The notes under the pieces: model-generated
What the model saw: the letters and a program-made list of their open reading frames with translations, nothing else
The model's database searches: none
Told to the model about the DNA's origin: nothing
Shown here: piece after piece, positions 1 to 7,393 of the stretch
Layout of the letters: the number at the start of each line of letters is the position of its first letter
Position numbering within the stretch: the first letter of the stretch is position 1
Assembly (NCBI GenBank): GCA_028279245.1
Contig: JANQOE010000007.1
Coordinates: 1 to 39,742, forward strand
Origin: Alphaproteobacteria bacterium
Lineage (GTDB): Bacteria > Pseudomonadota > Alphaproteobacteria > UBA6615
DNA: 39,742 bases
Reading direction: 5' to 3'
Made by a program: the position numbers and the translations under genes

Positions 1-225
1 GTCGGCGTTCAACGTGACGTCGACGCGATCGCAGTAACCCGCCAACGCTTCGTCGATGGCGTTGTCGACAACTTCGTAGACCATGTGATGGAGACCGGAG
101 CCGTCATCGGTGTCGCCGATGTACATACCGGGGCGCTTGCGCACCGCATCGAGGCCGCGCAGAACCTTGATCGACTCCGCGCCATACTCGCCATCGCTGG
201 CTTCAGGTAAAGCCATATCGGTCAT
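1..225 (-). CDS. gyrB: DNA gyrase subunit B, N-terminal part (cut by window edge)
   Basis: Only the first 75 codons are in the window; the gene runs off the left edge in frame. The protein starts [10 protein letters not shown] and soon shows the GyrB hallmark [15 protein letters not shown], followed by the [15 protein letters not shown] segment of the GHKL ATPase domain (the first ATP-binding motif with its catalytic Glu and Asn). GyrB is the ATPase subunit of type II topoisomerase that introduces negative supercoils. An AGGAA sequence lies about 9 bases before the ATG. The gene starts 14 bp after the recF stop, so it is probably co-transcribed with dnaN-recF. The identity is certain; only the 5' end can be judged. 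Confidence 0.97.
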   Translation of the reverse strand, partial: MTDMALPEASDGEYGAESIKVLRGLDAVRKRPGMYIGDTDDGSGLHHMVYEVVDNAIDEALAGYCDRVDVTLNAD

Positions 226-239
226 ACAAATCGTTCCTG

Positions 240-1433
240 TCAGGTTATCGTCGCGTTGACGACCGTCAGGAATTGCGCGCGCCCGCGCAGTTCCCGGAAG
301 ACGCCGATTTCCGTGCCGGTCATCCACGCCTGGATGCCCATGTCCAAGATGCGCGCGAAGAACGCGGCACGGTGCGCACCGTCGAGATGCGCCGTTACTT
401 CATCGAACAACAGCAGTGGCGTTTGTCCCCGCGCCCGGGCCAACAGTTCCGCATAAGCCAGCATCAGCAACACCAAAGCCGCCTTCTGCTCGCCGGTTGA
501 GCACATGCCGATGGGATGGCCGTAGCCGACATGGGTGGCGCGCAAATCGCTGCGATGCGGGCCGACCAACATGCGTCCGGCTTGCGCGTCGGCCGCGCGG
601 CTGGCGGCAAGTGCATCGCGCAACCGGTCCTCCACCGCGAGGGCGCGTGCCTCTTGCAGCCAGGTTTCGACATCCCCGGCGAGGGCCAACGCAAGGCGCG
701 GGAAATCCGTTGCCGTTTCGGCCAGAACGCTGTTCAACTGGGCCACCAATTCGTTGCGGGCGGCGGCGATGGCGACACCCAGTTCGGCCAACCGTTCCTC
801 GATCGCTGCAAGCCAGGCCTGATCGTGAACGCCGTCCGTCAACAGCTTGAGGCGTTCGCGCCGGGCCTGGTCGTAAGCCGAGATGCGGCTGGCATGTTCC
901 GGATGGAAGCCGAAGACAAGGCGATCAAGAAACGGACGGCGCGTCGCCACCGCGTCTTGAAACAGCCGATCCATTTCGGGTGTCAGCCAAACCGCACTGG
1001 CGTAGGCGGCGAGCGCCGCCGGCGTGCCGTTGTCTCGGTTGATGCGCACGGTGCGGCGGGGCGGCGTGACAGCGCCGTCGAACCCCGTGCCCAATTGTAC
1101 GTCACCATCAGTATGCCGGATACGTGCCGCGACCGCCCAGTTCGGCCGGGCAGCCTCACCGGCGGACCGATACGCCATCTCGGCGAGGGGCGCGCGGCGC
1201 AGCCCGCGGCCCGGCACCAACAAGGACAACGCTTCGAGCAGATTGGTTTTGCCAGCCCCGTTCGGACCGGCGAGGACAAGCGGTGATGATGCGACGTCGA
1301 GACGGAGGTTTTCGTAGTTGCGGAAGTTCGTCAGATCGAGACGGGCCACAGAGCCGCGGGGCGTCGTTGCCGTGGACTCCGAGTGACCGCCGGCGGTCGG
1401 CACCGCCGGCTGGGTGTGGCGCAGGGGAAACAC
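240..1433 (-). CDS. recF: DNA replication and repair protein RecF
   Basis: An SMC-like ABC ATPase that helps load RecA at single-strand gaps together with RecO and RecR. The Walker A motif GPNGAGKT is at residues 56-63, the STGEQK signature near residue 312, and the Walker B region [12 protein letters not shown] near 340-351. With the GTG at 1433 the product is 397 aa, longer than the usual 360-370. Family similarity begins at [12 protein letters not shown] (residue 29), and that valine is itself a GTG codon (position 1349). A start there would give 369 aa. Neither start has a convincing ribosome binding site. The gene lies 16 bp after dnaN and 14 bp before gyrB, the classical dnaA-dnaN-recF-gyrB order. 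Confidence 0.95.
   Translation of the reverse strand: MFPLRHTQPAVPTAGGHSESTATTPRGSVARLDLTNFRNYENLRLDVASSPLVLAGPNGAGKTNLLEALSLLVPGRGLRRAPLAEMAYRSAGEAARPNWAVAARIRHTDGDVQLGTGFDGAVTPPRRTVRINRDNGTPAALAAYASAVWLTPEMDRLFQDAVATRRPFLDRLVFGFHPEHASRISAYDQARRERLKLLTDGVHDQAWLAAIEERLAELGVAIAAARNELVAQLNSVLAETATDFPRLALALAGDVETWLQEARALAVEDRLRDALAASRAADAQAGRMLVGPHRSDLRATHVGYGHPIGMCSTGEQKAALVLLMLAYAELLARARGQTPLLLFDEVTAHLDGAHRAAFFARILDMGIQAWMTGTEIGVFRELRGRAQFLTVVNATIT
1389..1410. repeat. Perfect hairpin at the recF 5' end
   Basis: A 9-bp perfect inverted repeat (GCCGGCGGT / ACCGCCGGC) encloses a 4-base loop. It lies inside recF if translation starts at 1433, but in the dnaN-recF spacer if it starts at 1349. There is no T-run beside it, so it is not a standard intrinsic terminator. 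It could be an mRNA processing or stabilising hairpin between dnaN and recF, or simply G+C-rich coding sequence. Confidence 0.5.
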
Positions 1434-1449
1434 GGATGAACCGCGCGCG

Positions 1450-2565
1450 TCAGACCCGCATGGGCATCAGCACGTACAACGCGCTGGCGTCGCCGGCGTC
1501 CCGCACGATGGTCGGCGACGCCGGATCGGCGAACGCCACCTCGACATCGTCACCTTCGACCTGCTGGGTGATGTCGAGCAGGTAACGCGCGTTGAAACCG
1601 ATTTCCAACGCATCGTCGTCGTAGTCGACTTCCAATTCCTCGCGCGCGTTGCCGGCATCGGGGCTGTTCGCGGTGAGTGTCAGGTTGCCCTCGCCAACGG
1701 CCAGTTTCACCGCACGGCTTTTCTCCGTGGAGATGGTCGCGACCCGGTCGACCGCGGACGCAAACAGGCCGCAGGGCACCTTCATGATTTTTTCGTTGTT
1801 GGTCGGAATCACCCGTTCGTAGTCGGGGAAGGTGCCGTCGATCAGCTTCGACGTCAGGGTGATGTGGTCGAGGGAAAACTGAATGCGTGTTTCGCTGAGG
1901 CCGATCTCTACACTCTCGTCGACCTCATCAACCAGTTTGCGCACCTCGTTGATCGCCTTGCGCGGAATGATGATGCCGGCAAGTTTGGCGGCGCCGTCGG
2001 GCAAGCCCATCTCCACCCGGGCCAAGCGGTGACCATCGGTGGCAACGGCCCTCATCACCGACGGGTCATCGCCGGTCACATGAAGGTAGATGCCGTTGAG
2101 ATAGTAACGCGTCTCCTCGGTCGAAATCGCAAAGCGGGTGCGGTCGATCAGACCACGCAGATTACCCACCTCCATCGAGAAACGGATCGGCAGATCGCCA
2201 CTGCTGGGCAGCGGAAAATCCTCGGTTGGCAGAGACCCGAGCGCGAAACGCGACCGTCCGGCGCGGACCACGAGCTGGTTGCTGTCCGCATCCGTCTCGA
2301 GACTCACCTGGCTGCCCTCCGGCAGCTTGCGGGCAATATCATAGAGGGTGTGGGCCGGCGCGGTCGCTTTACCCGGCTGCTGGATATCGGCGGCGACATG
2401 TTCATTGATCGTCAGATCCATGTCGGTCGCGGTCAGCGCCAGAGTCGTCTCCTGGGCATCCAGCATGACATTGGCAAGAATCGGGATGGTATTGCGCCTT
2501 TCGACGACGCTTTGCACATGGGCCAGCGCCTTCAACAGGGCGGATCGCTCGATGGTGAGTTTCAT
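1450..2565 (-). CDS. dnaN: DNA polymerase III subunit beta (sliding clamp)
   Basis: The 371-aa product has the family's usual length. It begins MKLTIERSALLKALAHVQ and ends YVLMPMRV; the LMPMR-type C-terminus is typical of beta clamps and forms part of the hydrophobic cleft that binds polymerases. NTIPILANV and TDMDLTI segments of the first clamp fold are visible. The protein forms a homodimeric ring that tethers polymerase III to DNA. It is followed 16 bp later by recF and preceded by a 205-bp spacer after dnaA, so it may have its own promoter as well as read-through from dnaA. Confidence 0.97.
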   Translation of the reverse strand: MKLTIERSALLKALAHVQSVVERRNTIPILANVMLDAQETTLALTATDMDLTINEHVAADIQQPGKATAPAHTLYDIARKLPEGSQVSLETDADSNQLVVRAGRSRFALGSLPTEDFPLPSSGDLPIRFSMEVGNLRGLIDRTRFAISTEETRYYLNGIYLHVTGDDPSVMRAVATDGHRLARVEMGLPDGAAKLAGIIIPRKAINEVRKLVDEVDESVEIGLSETRIQFSLDHITLTSKLIDGTFPDYERVIPTNNEKIMKVPCGLFASAVDRVATISTEKSRAVKLAVGEGNLTLTANSPDAGNAREELEVDYDDDALEIGFNARYLLDITQQVEGDDVEVAFADPASPTIVRDAGDASALYVLMPMRV

Positions 2566-2752
2566 GACCTAACCGGGTCCGTCATTACAAGTATTGCGGA
2601 TGACCGCCTGACTGCCGGGCATCGACCGAATGGCCGATTTTCGGCTGTTCGCACACCCATTCCGGCGGGTTCCGAAACCAGTCGGGAACATATCAGAAAA
2701 TACTTGATTCTACACGCAAAATGGTGGCAGCGCGCCGGATTTCCAGAGGGAA

Positions 2753-2769
2753 CGAAGGCGGAACCTTCG
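2753..2769. repeat. Short hairpin just after dnaA
   Basis: A 6-bp inverted repeat CGAAGG / CCTTCG with a 5-base loop sits directly after the dnaA stop codon in the 205-bp dnaA-dnaN spacer (2566-2770). No T-run follows on the minus strand, so termination is doubtful. The rest of the spacer has an A+T-richer stretch around 2690-2725, likely to include the dnaN promoter, but I could not assign clear -35 and -10 boxes. Confidence 0.35.
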
Positions 2770-2770
2770 G

Positions 2771-4171
2771 CTAGGTTTCGAGCATCCGGCGCAGTAGCTC
2801 GACATCCTCATTGAAACTGCTGTCGGAGGCCCGCAGTTCCTCGATCTTGCGGACCGCGTGCATCACCGTGGTGTGGTCCCGGCCGCCGAATTTACGGCCG
2901 ATCTCGGGCAGGGAGCGAGAGGTCAGTTGCTTCGACAGGAACATGGCCACCTGGCGTGGCCGGGCAACGGCCCGCGCGCGGCGGGCGGAATGCATATCGG
3001 CCAGCCGGATATTGAAGTGTTCGGCCACCCGCTTCTGGATTTCGTCGATGGTCACCCGGCGGTCGTTGGCGCGCAATAAGTCATGCAGCACCTCCTGGGA
3101 GGTCTCCAGGGTGATGGGGCGGCCGACCAGGGTGGTGTGCGCCACGATGCGGTTGAGCGCACCTTCGAGCTCGCGCACGTTCGAGGTGATCTTGTGGGCG
3201 AGGAACTCTAGCAGCTTCGGCGGGATCTCCGCATCGAGCTGTTCGGCCTTCGATTGGAGGATGCCGAGGCGTAGCTCGTAATCCGTCGGGTGAATGTCGG
3301 CCACCAAGCCCCAACCGAGGCGCGACTTCAGACGTTCCTCGAGACCTTCGATGTCGGAGGGCGACTTGTCGGCGGAGATGACGATCTGCCGGTTGCGGTC
3401 CACCAGCGCGTTGAAGGTGTGGAAGAACTCCTCCTGGGTCGAGTCCTTCCCGGCTATGAACTGGATGTCGTCGATCATCAGGACGTCGACGGAGCGAAAT
3501 TGCTCCTTGAAGTCCATGATCGTCTTGTACCGAAGCGCGCGGATGAACTGGTACATGAACTTTTCGGCGGACATGTACAGGACGCGGCGGTCCGGCGAAC
3601 GGCGGCAGATGTGCCACGCCATCGCGTGCATCAGATGGGTCTTACCAAGACCAACACCGCCATAGAGGAATAGCGGATTGAACGGCACCTCGTTTGATTC
3701 AGCAACACGGCGCGCGGCAGCGTGCGCCAACTCGTTCGAGCGGCCAACCACGAAGTTCGTAAAGGTAAAGCGCGGGTCGAGTGCGGCGGAGTCCTCGACG
3801 CTCACCGGGATTTCGCGGGACGGCACCTGTTCCGCTGCCGGCAATGGCAGTTCTTCCGCCTCTTTGACCGGCGCGATCTTCGGCCCCGTTGTGCTTGCCG
3901 GTGACGGTTCGACGATCACCTCGACGTCGGCGATGTCGGCATTCTCCTGCTGCCACAGCTCGATCAGCCGGCCGCGATAGTTGGAGTCGATCCAGTCGCG
4001 CATGAAACGGGTCGGGACGGCGACCCGGACGCTCTGGTCGGCCACCTCACTCAGCGACAGGGGTTTCAACCAGCTGTTGAACGCCGCCTCGCCGAACTCC
4101 GCGCGCAACTGGGCCCGCACCCTGCCCCACTGCGCAATCATCTCGGCGTCCGGACGCCTCCACATCGTCAT
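2771..4171 (-). CDS. dnaA: Chromosomal replication initiator protein DnaA
   Basis: An AAA+ ATPase that opens the replication origin. From the ATG at 4171 the product is 466 aa: domain I (about 1-85) for oligomer and helicase contacts, a Pro/Glu-rich linker (about 88-125), the ATPase core with Walker A GGVGLGKT (171-178) and Walker B LMIDD (231-235), and the C-terminal DNA-binding domain with the signature RDHTTVMHAVRKIEE (431-445). An upstream in-frame start at 4264 would add 31 residues unlike the family. The chosen ATG has GGAAG 8 bases before it, and the protein then begins MTMWRRPDAE, a normal DnaA N-terminus. Followed by dnaN, recF and gyrB. Confidence 0.97.
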   Translation of the reverse strand: MTMWRRPDAEMIAQWGRVRAQLRAEFGEAAFNSWLKPLSLSEVADQSVRVAVPTRFMRDWIDSNYRGRLIELWQQENADIADVEVIVEPSPASTTGPKIAPVKEAEELPLPAAEQVPSREIPVSVEDSAALDPRFTFTNFVVGRSNELAHAAARRVAESNEVPFNPLFLYGGVGLGKTHLMHAMAWHICRRSPDRRVLYMSAEKFMYQFIRALRYKTIMDFKEQFRSVDVLMIDDIQFIAGKDSTQEEFFHTFNALVDRNRQIVISADKSPSDIEGLEERLKSRLGWGLVADIHPTDYELRLGILQSKAEQLDAEIPPKLLEFLAHKITSNVRELEGALNRIVAHTTLVGRPITLETSQEVLHDLLRANDRRVTIDEIQKRVAEHFNIRLADMHSARRARAVARPRQVAMFLSKQLTSRSLPEIGRKFGGRDHTTVMHAVRKIEELRASDSSFNEDVELLRRMLET

Positions 4172-4436
4172 ATGGCCCACTTCCGTCCCTGCGCGTTGCA
4201 TAGACGCGGCTGCCCAATGCAGCCGGTTTGCAGCGGCAATTACACGCACACCACCTGACGACATGCTCGACCTTGCACCATGCCGTACAGACGCCAGACG
4301 CCGGGGTTAGGGGCTGGTTACTAGACCTGGAAAGAACTTGTCAGACCTCGGCCCCATTCTACCTGATGGAACCGGAATATGAGCTAGTCCCCCTTAGTGG
4401 ATCGTCCTCCGCCAACTCCCCCGCGCCTTCATTACC

Positions 4437-4465
4437 AAATATTCGAACGCATATTTACTTGCGTT
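4437..4465. promoter_or_regulatory. A+T-rich nested palindromes upstream of dnaA
   Basis: Three overlapping inverted repeats occur within 29 bp: AAATAT (4437-4442) with ATATTT (4451-4456), TTCGAA at 4442-4447, and AACGCA (4446-4451) with TGCGTT (4460-4465). The surrounding DNA is G+C-rich, so this island stands out. Its place about 270-300 bp before the dnaA start suggests a protein-binding site in the dnaA control region. The binding protein is unknown and the assignment is inference. Confidence 0.4.
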
Positions 4466-4559
4466 TTATTTGCCGACCCGAACTTTGGTAACACTCGGAG
4501 GATACATATGCGGTTCACGGCTCGCAACGGAATGGTGACGCGGGCCGGAATTTTTTCTG

Positions 4560-4592
4560 GGGTGTGCCTTAGTGGTAACGCCCGGCACACCC
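4560..4592 (-). terminator. Hairpin after rpsT, possible terminator
   Basis: A 9-bp inverted repeat GGGTGTGCC (4560-4568) / GGCACACCC (4584-4592) with a 15-base loop lies 7 bp after the rpsT stop codon. In the rpsT transcript it is followed by an A-run rather than a U-run, so it lacks a canonical terminator tail. It may protect the 3' end or act with Rho. Confidence 0.4.
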
Positions 4593-4598
4593 GCGCGA

Positions 4599-4862
4599 TC
4601 AGGACAGTGCTTTGACGCGCGCAGAGAGTCTGGAAAGCCGCCGGTTCGCCGTGTTCCGATGCAGCACACCCTTGGTCACACCACGGTGGATTTCCGGTTG
4701 TGCAGCCCGTAGTGCAGTCTGTGCACCGGCCTTGTCGCCGCTGGTGATCGCGGCTTCAACCCGCTTGATGAATGTGCGAATGCGACCGATGCGATCGCTG
4801 TTGATGCGGGTCCGCCGCGCGTTGCGGCGAATACGCTGTTTGGCCGAAGCATGGTTCGCCAT
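4599..4862 (-). CDS. rpsT: 30S ribosomal protein S20
   Basis: The 87-aa product has the usual length for S20. It begins [17 protein letters not shown], the family's basic N-terminal helix, and ends [12 protein letters not shown]20 binds 16S rRNA early in assembly of the small subunit. It is a single-gene unit: a strong promoter lies just upstream (4902-4930), the enoyl-CoA hydratase gene ends upstream at 4947, and the dnaA control region lies downstream. rpsT next to dnaA is a standard alphaproteobacterial arrangement. Confidence 0.97.
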   Translation of the reverse strand: MANHASAKQRIRRNARRTRINSDRIGRIRTFIKRVEAAITSGDKAGAQTALRAAQPEIHRGVTKGVLHRNTANRRLSRLSARVKALS

Positions 4863-4901
4863 GGCAGCTTAGAACTCTCTCAAGATGTCGACGAACCGCG
4901 G

Positions 4902-4930
4902 CTTATAGACCCATGACCGGGCCTGGTCAA
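4902..4930 (-). promoter_or_regulatory. Sigma-70-type promoter of rpsT
   Basis: On the minus strand TTGACC (4930-4925) and TATAAG (4907-4902) are separated by exactly 17 bp. Each matches the consensus at five of six positions. The expected transcript start is near 4895, leaving a leader of about 33 nt before the rpsT ATG. Confidence 0.75.
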
Positions 4931-4946
4931 TCGGTCCGCCGACCCG

Positions 4947-5720
4947 TTAACGGTGTTTGAAGCTGGGCTGGCGCTTGTCGACAAAAGCCGACATGCCCTC
5001 CTTCTGGTCCTCGAAAGCAAAGGTCGCATGGAACAGCCGGCGTTCGAAGCGGACGCCTTCAGCAAGGGTAGTTTCGAGGGCGCTGTTCACCGCCTCCTTG
5101 GCCATCAGCACAATCGGCCGCGACATCTTGGCGATGGCGTCCGCCGCCTTGATCGCCTCGTCTACTAGTTCCGCTGCCGGAACGATCCGGCTGACCAAAC
5201 CAGCGCGCTCCGCCTCCTCGGCGTCCATCATCCGGCCGGTGAGGCACATCTCCATCGCCTTCGACTTGCCGACCAGGCGGGTTAGCCGCTGGGTGCCGCC
5301 GATGCCTGGAATGGTGCCGATGGTGATCTCCGGCTGGCCGAACTTGGCGGTATCCGCCGCCAAAATGAAGTCGCACATCATTGCGAGTTCGCAACCACCG
5401 CCGAGGGCGTAGCCGGCCACCGCGGCGATCACCGGCTTGCGGCAGGTCGACACCCGCTCATAGGTCGCCAAAAAATCCTCGGCATAGAGATCCGGGAACT
5501 GGCGATCCGCCATCTCCTTGATGTCGGCGCCGGCGGCAAAGGCACGGTCCGATCCCGTCAGGACCATGCAACCGATATTGTCGTCAGCTTCGAACTGATC
5601 GAGCGCCGCGGCCAACTCGGCCATCATTTCCGCGCACAACGCGTTCAACGCTTTCGGCCGGTTGAGCCGGATCAGGCCAATGTGGCCCCTGGTTTCGACC
5701 TCGATGTGGCTATAGGCCAT
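4947..5720 (-). CDS. Enoyl-CoA hydratase
   Basis: A 257-aa crotonase-fold enzyme that adds water across the double bond of 2-enoyl-CoA in fatty acid beta-oxidation. The two catalytic glutamates of the family are present: E111 in GGGCELAMMCDF and E131 in GQPEITIGTIPGIGGTQRL. The AAGADIKEM oxyanion loop is near residues 62-70. All of this fits a true hydratase rather than a divergent crotonase. Its place between rpsT and mutM is conserved in alphaproteobacteria. It stands 33 bp after the mutM stop and may be co-transcribed with mutM. Cytoplasmic. Confidence 0.9.
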   Translation of the reverse strand: MAYSHIEVETRGHIGLIRLNRPKALNALCAEMMAELAAALDQFEADDNIGCMVLTGSDRAFAAGADIKEMADRQFPDLYAEDFLATYERVSTCRKPVIAAVAGYALGGGCELAMMCDFILAADTAKFGQPEITIGTIPGIGGTQRLTRLVGKSKAMEMCLTGRMMDAEEAERAGLVSRIVPAAELVDEAIKAADAIAKMSRPIVLMAKEAVNSALETTLAEGVRFERRLFHATFAFEDQKEGMSAFVDKRQPSFKHR

Positions 5721-5753
5721 GACTTCTCCCCGATGCCCCGCCGACGCTATTAC

Positions 5754-6596
5754 TTAACGCTGCAGTCGGGAGCAATAGAAAGTCGAGCGACCGCCCTGGG
5801 TGAAACGGCGGATCTCACAAGTGGTGTTCCCTGCATCTGCGCAACGTGGACAGACCCGGCCCTCCCGGTCGTAGACCGCGAAGTTGGTTTGGAAGTAGCC
5901 GAGTTGGCCGTCGGCGTGACGGAAGTCGCGCAGGGACGACCCGCCGGCGGCGATGGCTTCCTTGAGCACGCGCTGAATCGCCGCGGCGAGACGGTCGGCG
6001 CGGCGGCCGCGGATGGTGCCGGCGCGGCGGCGCGGCGAGAGACCGGCCCAATACAAGGCCTCGCACACATAAATGTTGCCTAGGCCCGCAACGACTTGCT
6101 GGTTGAGCAACGCCGTCTTGATCGGGCCGGAGCGGCCGCGCAGCCGTTCGGCCAGGACGGGGCCGGTGAAGTCGTCGTGCAACGGTTCGGGTCCGAGGGC
6201 AGCGAACCAGGCATGCTTCGGCAGGTCGTCGTTCGGGATCAGATCCATGTAGCCGAAGCGGCGTGGATCGTTGAAACGCACTGCCCGGCCCGTATCTGTC
6301 CAAAATAGTATGTGGTCGTGGGGTTCGAGGTCTTCATCCGCGTCCTGCAGGATGCGGAACCGGCCGCTCATGCCGAGATGGGCCACCAGGGTCTCGCCGT
6401 CATCCAGTTCCATCAGCAGAAACTTGGCCCGCCGGTGAATGGCGGCGATGCGGCGGTCGGCGAGCCGATTGGCAAAGTCCTCCGGCAGCGGAAAGCGGAG
6501 GGCCGGGACCCGCGCCTCGACCCGGGTCAAGGTGTGCCCGGCGAGAACCGGCAGCAAGCCGCGGCGCGTTGTCTCGACCTCTGGCAGTTCAGGCAT
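5754..6596 (-). CDS. mutM: Formamidopyrimidine-DNA glycosylase (Fpg/MutM)
   Basis: Removes 8-oxoguanine and formamidopyrimidines and cuts the abasic site. The protein begins MPELPEVETTRRGL: Pro2 becomes the catalytic N-terminal proline and Glu3 the general acid/base. The helix-two-turn-helix segment QVVAGLGNIYVCEALYWAGL is clear. At 280 aa the length is normal. The C-terminal zinc finger is odd. It reads CPRC, then an extra Cys in NTTCEIRRF, then GRSTFYCSRLQR, so the usual fourth ligand (CPxCQ) is Leu (codon CTG at 5763-5765). The gene is divergent from ubiE with a 59-bp spacer. Confidence 0.95.
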   Translation of the reverse strand: MPELPEVETTRRGLLPVLAGHTLTRVEARVPALRFPLPEDFANRLADRRIAAIHRRAKFLLMELDDGETLVAHLGMSGRFRILQDADEDLEPHDHILFWTDTGRAVRFNDPRRFGYMDLIPNDDLPKHAWFAALGPEPLHDDFTGPVLAERLRGRSGPIKTALLNQQVVAGLGNIYVCEALYWAGLSPRRRAGTIRGRRADRLAAAIQRVLKEAIAAGGSSLRDFRHADGQLGYFQTNFAVYDREGRVCPRCADAGNTTCEIRRFTQGGRSTFYCSRLQR

Positions 6597-6655
6597 CGGC
6601 AGTTCCTTGACACCGCCGGCTCGACTAAGGTCGCGGCCGATCGGTTAGGTGAGCA

Positions 6656-7390
6656 GTGGCAGAAGAGACCACGTCTTTCGGGTTCGAGGAAGTCCCGGCC
6701 CAGGAGAAAACACAGCGGGTGCGCGAGGTGTTCGCCTCCGTAGCCGGCCGTTACGACCTGATGAACGACCTGATGAGCGGCGGCGTGCACCGGCTGTGGA
6801 AGGACACGCTGATCGACCTGCTGCAGCCGCGGCCGGGCCAGGCGCTGCTGGATGTAGCCGGCGGCACCGGTGATGTCGCCGCCCGGTTCCTCGCTGCGGC
6901 CAGGAATGAGGCGCGTGCGGTCATCTGCGATGCGACACCGGCGATGCTGACCGCCGGACGGCTGCGGCGATCCGCCGCCCCGATCGGCTGGGCTTGCGGC
7001 GCAGCGGAGGCCCTGCCCTTCTCCGACCGGAGTTTCGACACCTACACAATCGCTTTCGGCCTGCGCAACGTGACGAAGATCGCCGCCGCGTTGACCGAGG
7101 CGCACCGGGTCTTGAAGCCGCTGGGGCGGTTTGCCTGTCTGGAATTCAGCCAGGTGCAGTTACCGCTGCTGCAGGAAGCTTACGAGCGTTATTCGTTCAA
7201 GGTGCTGCCGCGGTTGGGCGGCATGGTGGCCCGGGATGCGGACGCGTACCGCTACCTGGTGGAGAGCATCCGGCAGTTTCCGGCACAGGACGACTTGGCC
7301 GGCATGGTGCGGGCGGCCGGCTTCGAACGGGTCAAGGTGCACAATCTCTCCGGCGGGATTGCCGCCATTCATTCGGGCTGGCGCCTCTGA
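6656..7390 (+). CDS. ubiE: Ubiquinone/menaquinone biosynthesis C-methyltransferase
   Basis: An S-adenosylmethionine-dependent methyltransferase that methylates the ring carbon of 2-polyprenyl-6-methoxy-1,4-benzoquinol. The product (244 aa) shows VREVFASVAGRYDLMNDLMSGG, the UbiE N-terminal signature, the SAM-binding LDVAGGTGDVA loop, and LEFSQV with GGIAAIHSGWRL at the C-terminus. The start is GTG, with AGGTGA about 5 bases upstream. It is followed 3 bp later by ubiB, and both genes serve ubiquinone synthesis, so an operon is likely. Confidence 0.96.
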   Translation: MAEETTSFGFEEVPAQEKTQRVREVFASVAGRYDLMNDLMSGGVHRLWKDTLIDLLQPRPGQALLDVAGGTGDVAARFLAAARNEARAVICDATPAMLTAGRLRRSAAPIGWACGAAEALPFSDRSFDTYTIAFGLRNVTKIAAALTEAHRVLKPLGRFACLEFSQVQLPLLQEAYERYSFKVLPRLGGMVARDADAYRYLVESIRQFPAQDDLAGMVRAAGFERVKVHNLSGGIAAIHSGWRL

Positions 7391-7393
7391 GCC

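Larger units (their letters stand above)
4172..4598. other. Non-coding region between rpsT and dnaA
   Basis: This 427-bp stretch lies upstream of dnaA and downstream of rpsT. It must carry the dnaA promoter, though I could not assign boxes with confidence. Its most distinct part is an A+T-rich island at about 4430-4475 with nested inverted repeats. I see no close match to the DnaA box TTATCCACA, so there is no support here for oriC. A small plus-strand reading frame at 4508-4615 with a good ribosome binding site is discussed in the findings. Confidence 0.6.

Noticed and set aside
1414..2814. A 466-codon open frame on the plus strand opposite dnaN
   Set aside because: It lies wholly over dnaN, is low in recognisable motifs and reflects high third-position G+C on the coding strand. 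dnaN is certain.
4551..4592. A classical intrinsic terminator after rpsT
   Set aside because: The T-run lies on the wrong side of the hairpin for the rpsT transcript (it appears as A-run), so only a hairpin is claimed with low confidence.
4172..4598. Origin of replication (oriC) beside dnaA
   Set aside because: No close TTATCCACA-type DnaA boxes could be seen here or in the dnaA-dnaN spacer. Gene order alone does not place oriC, and in many alphaproteobacteria it lies elsewhere.
6607..6631. A perfect TTGACA upstream of ubiE as a promoter
   Set aside because: No -10-like sequence occurs at 16-18 bp; the nearest A+T-containing hexamer (TAAGGT) is only 13 bp away.
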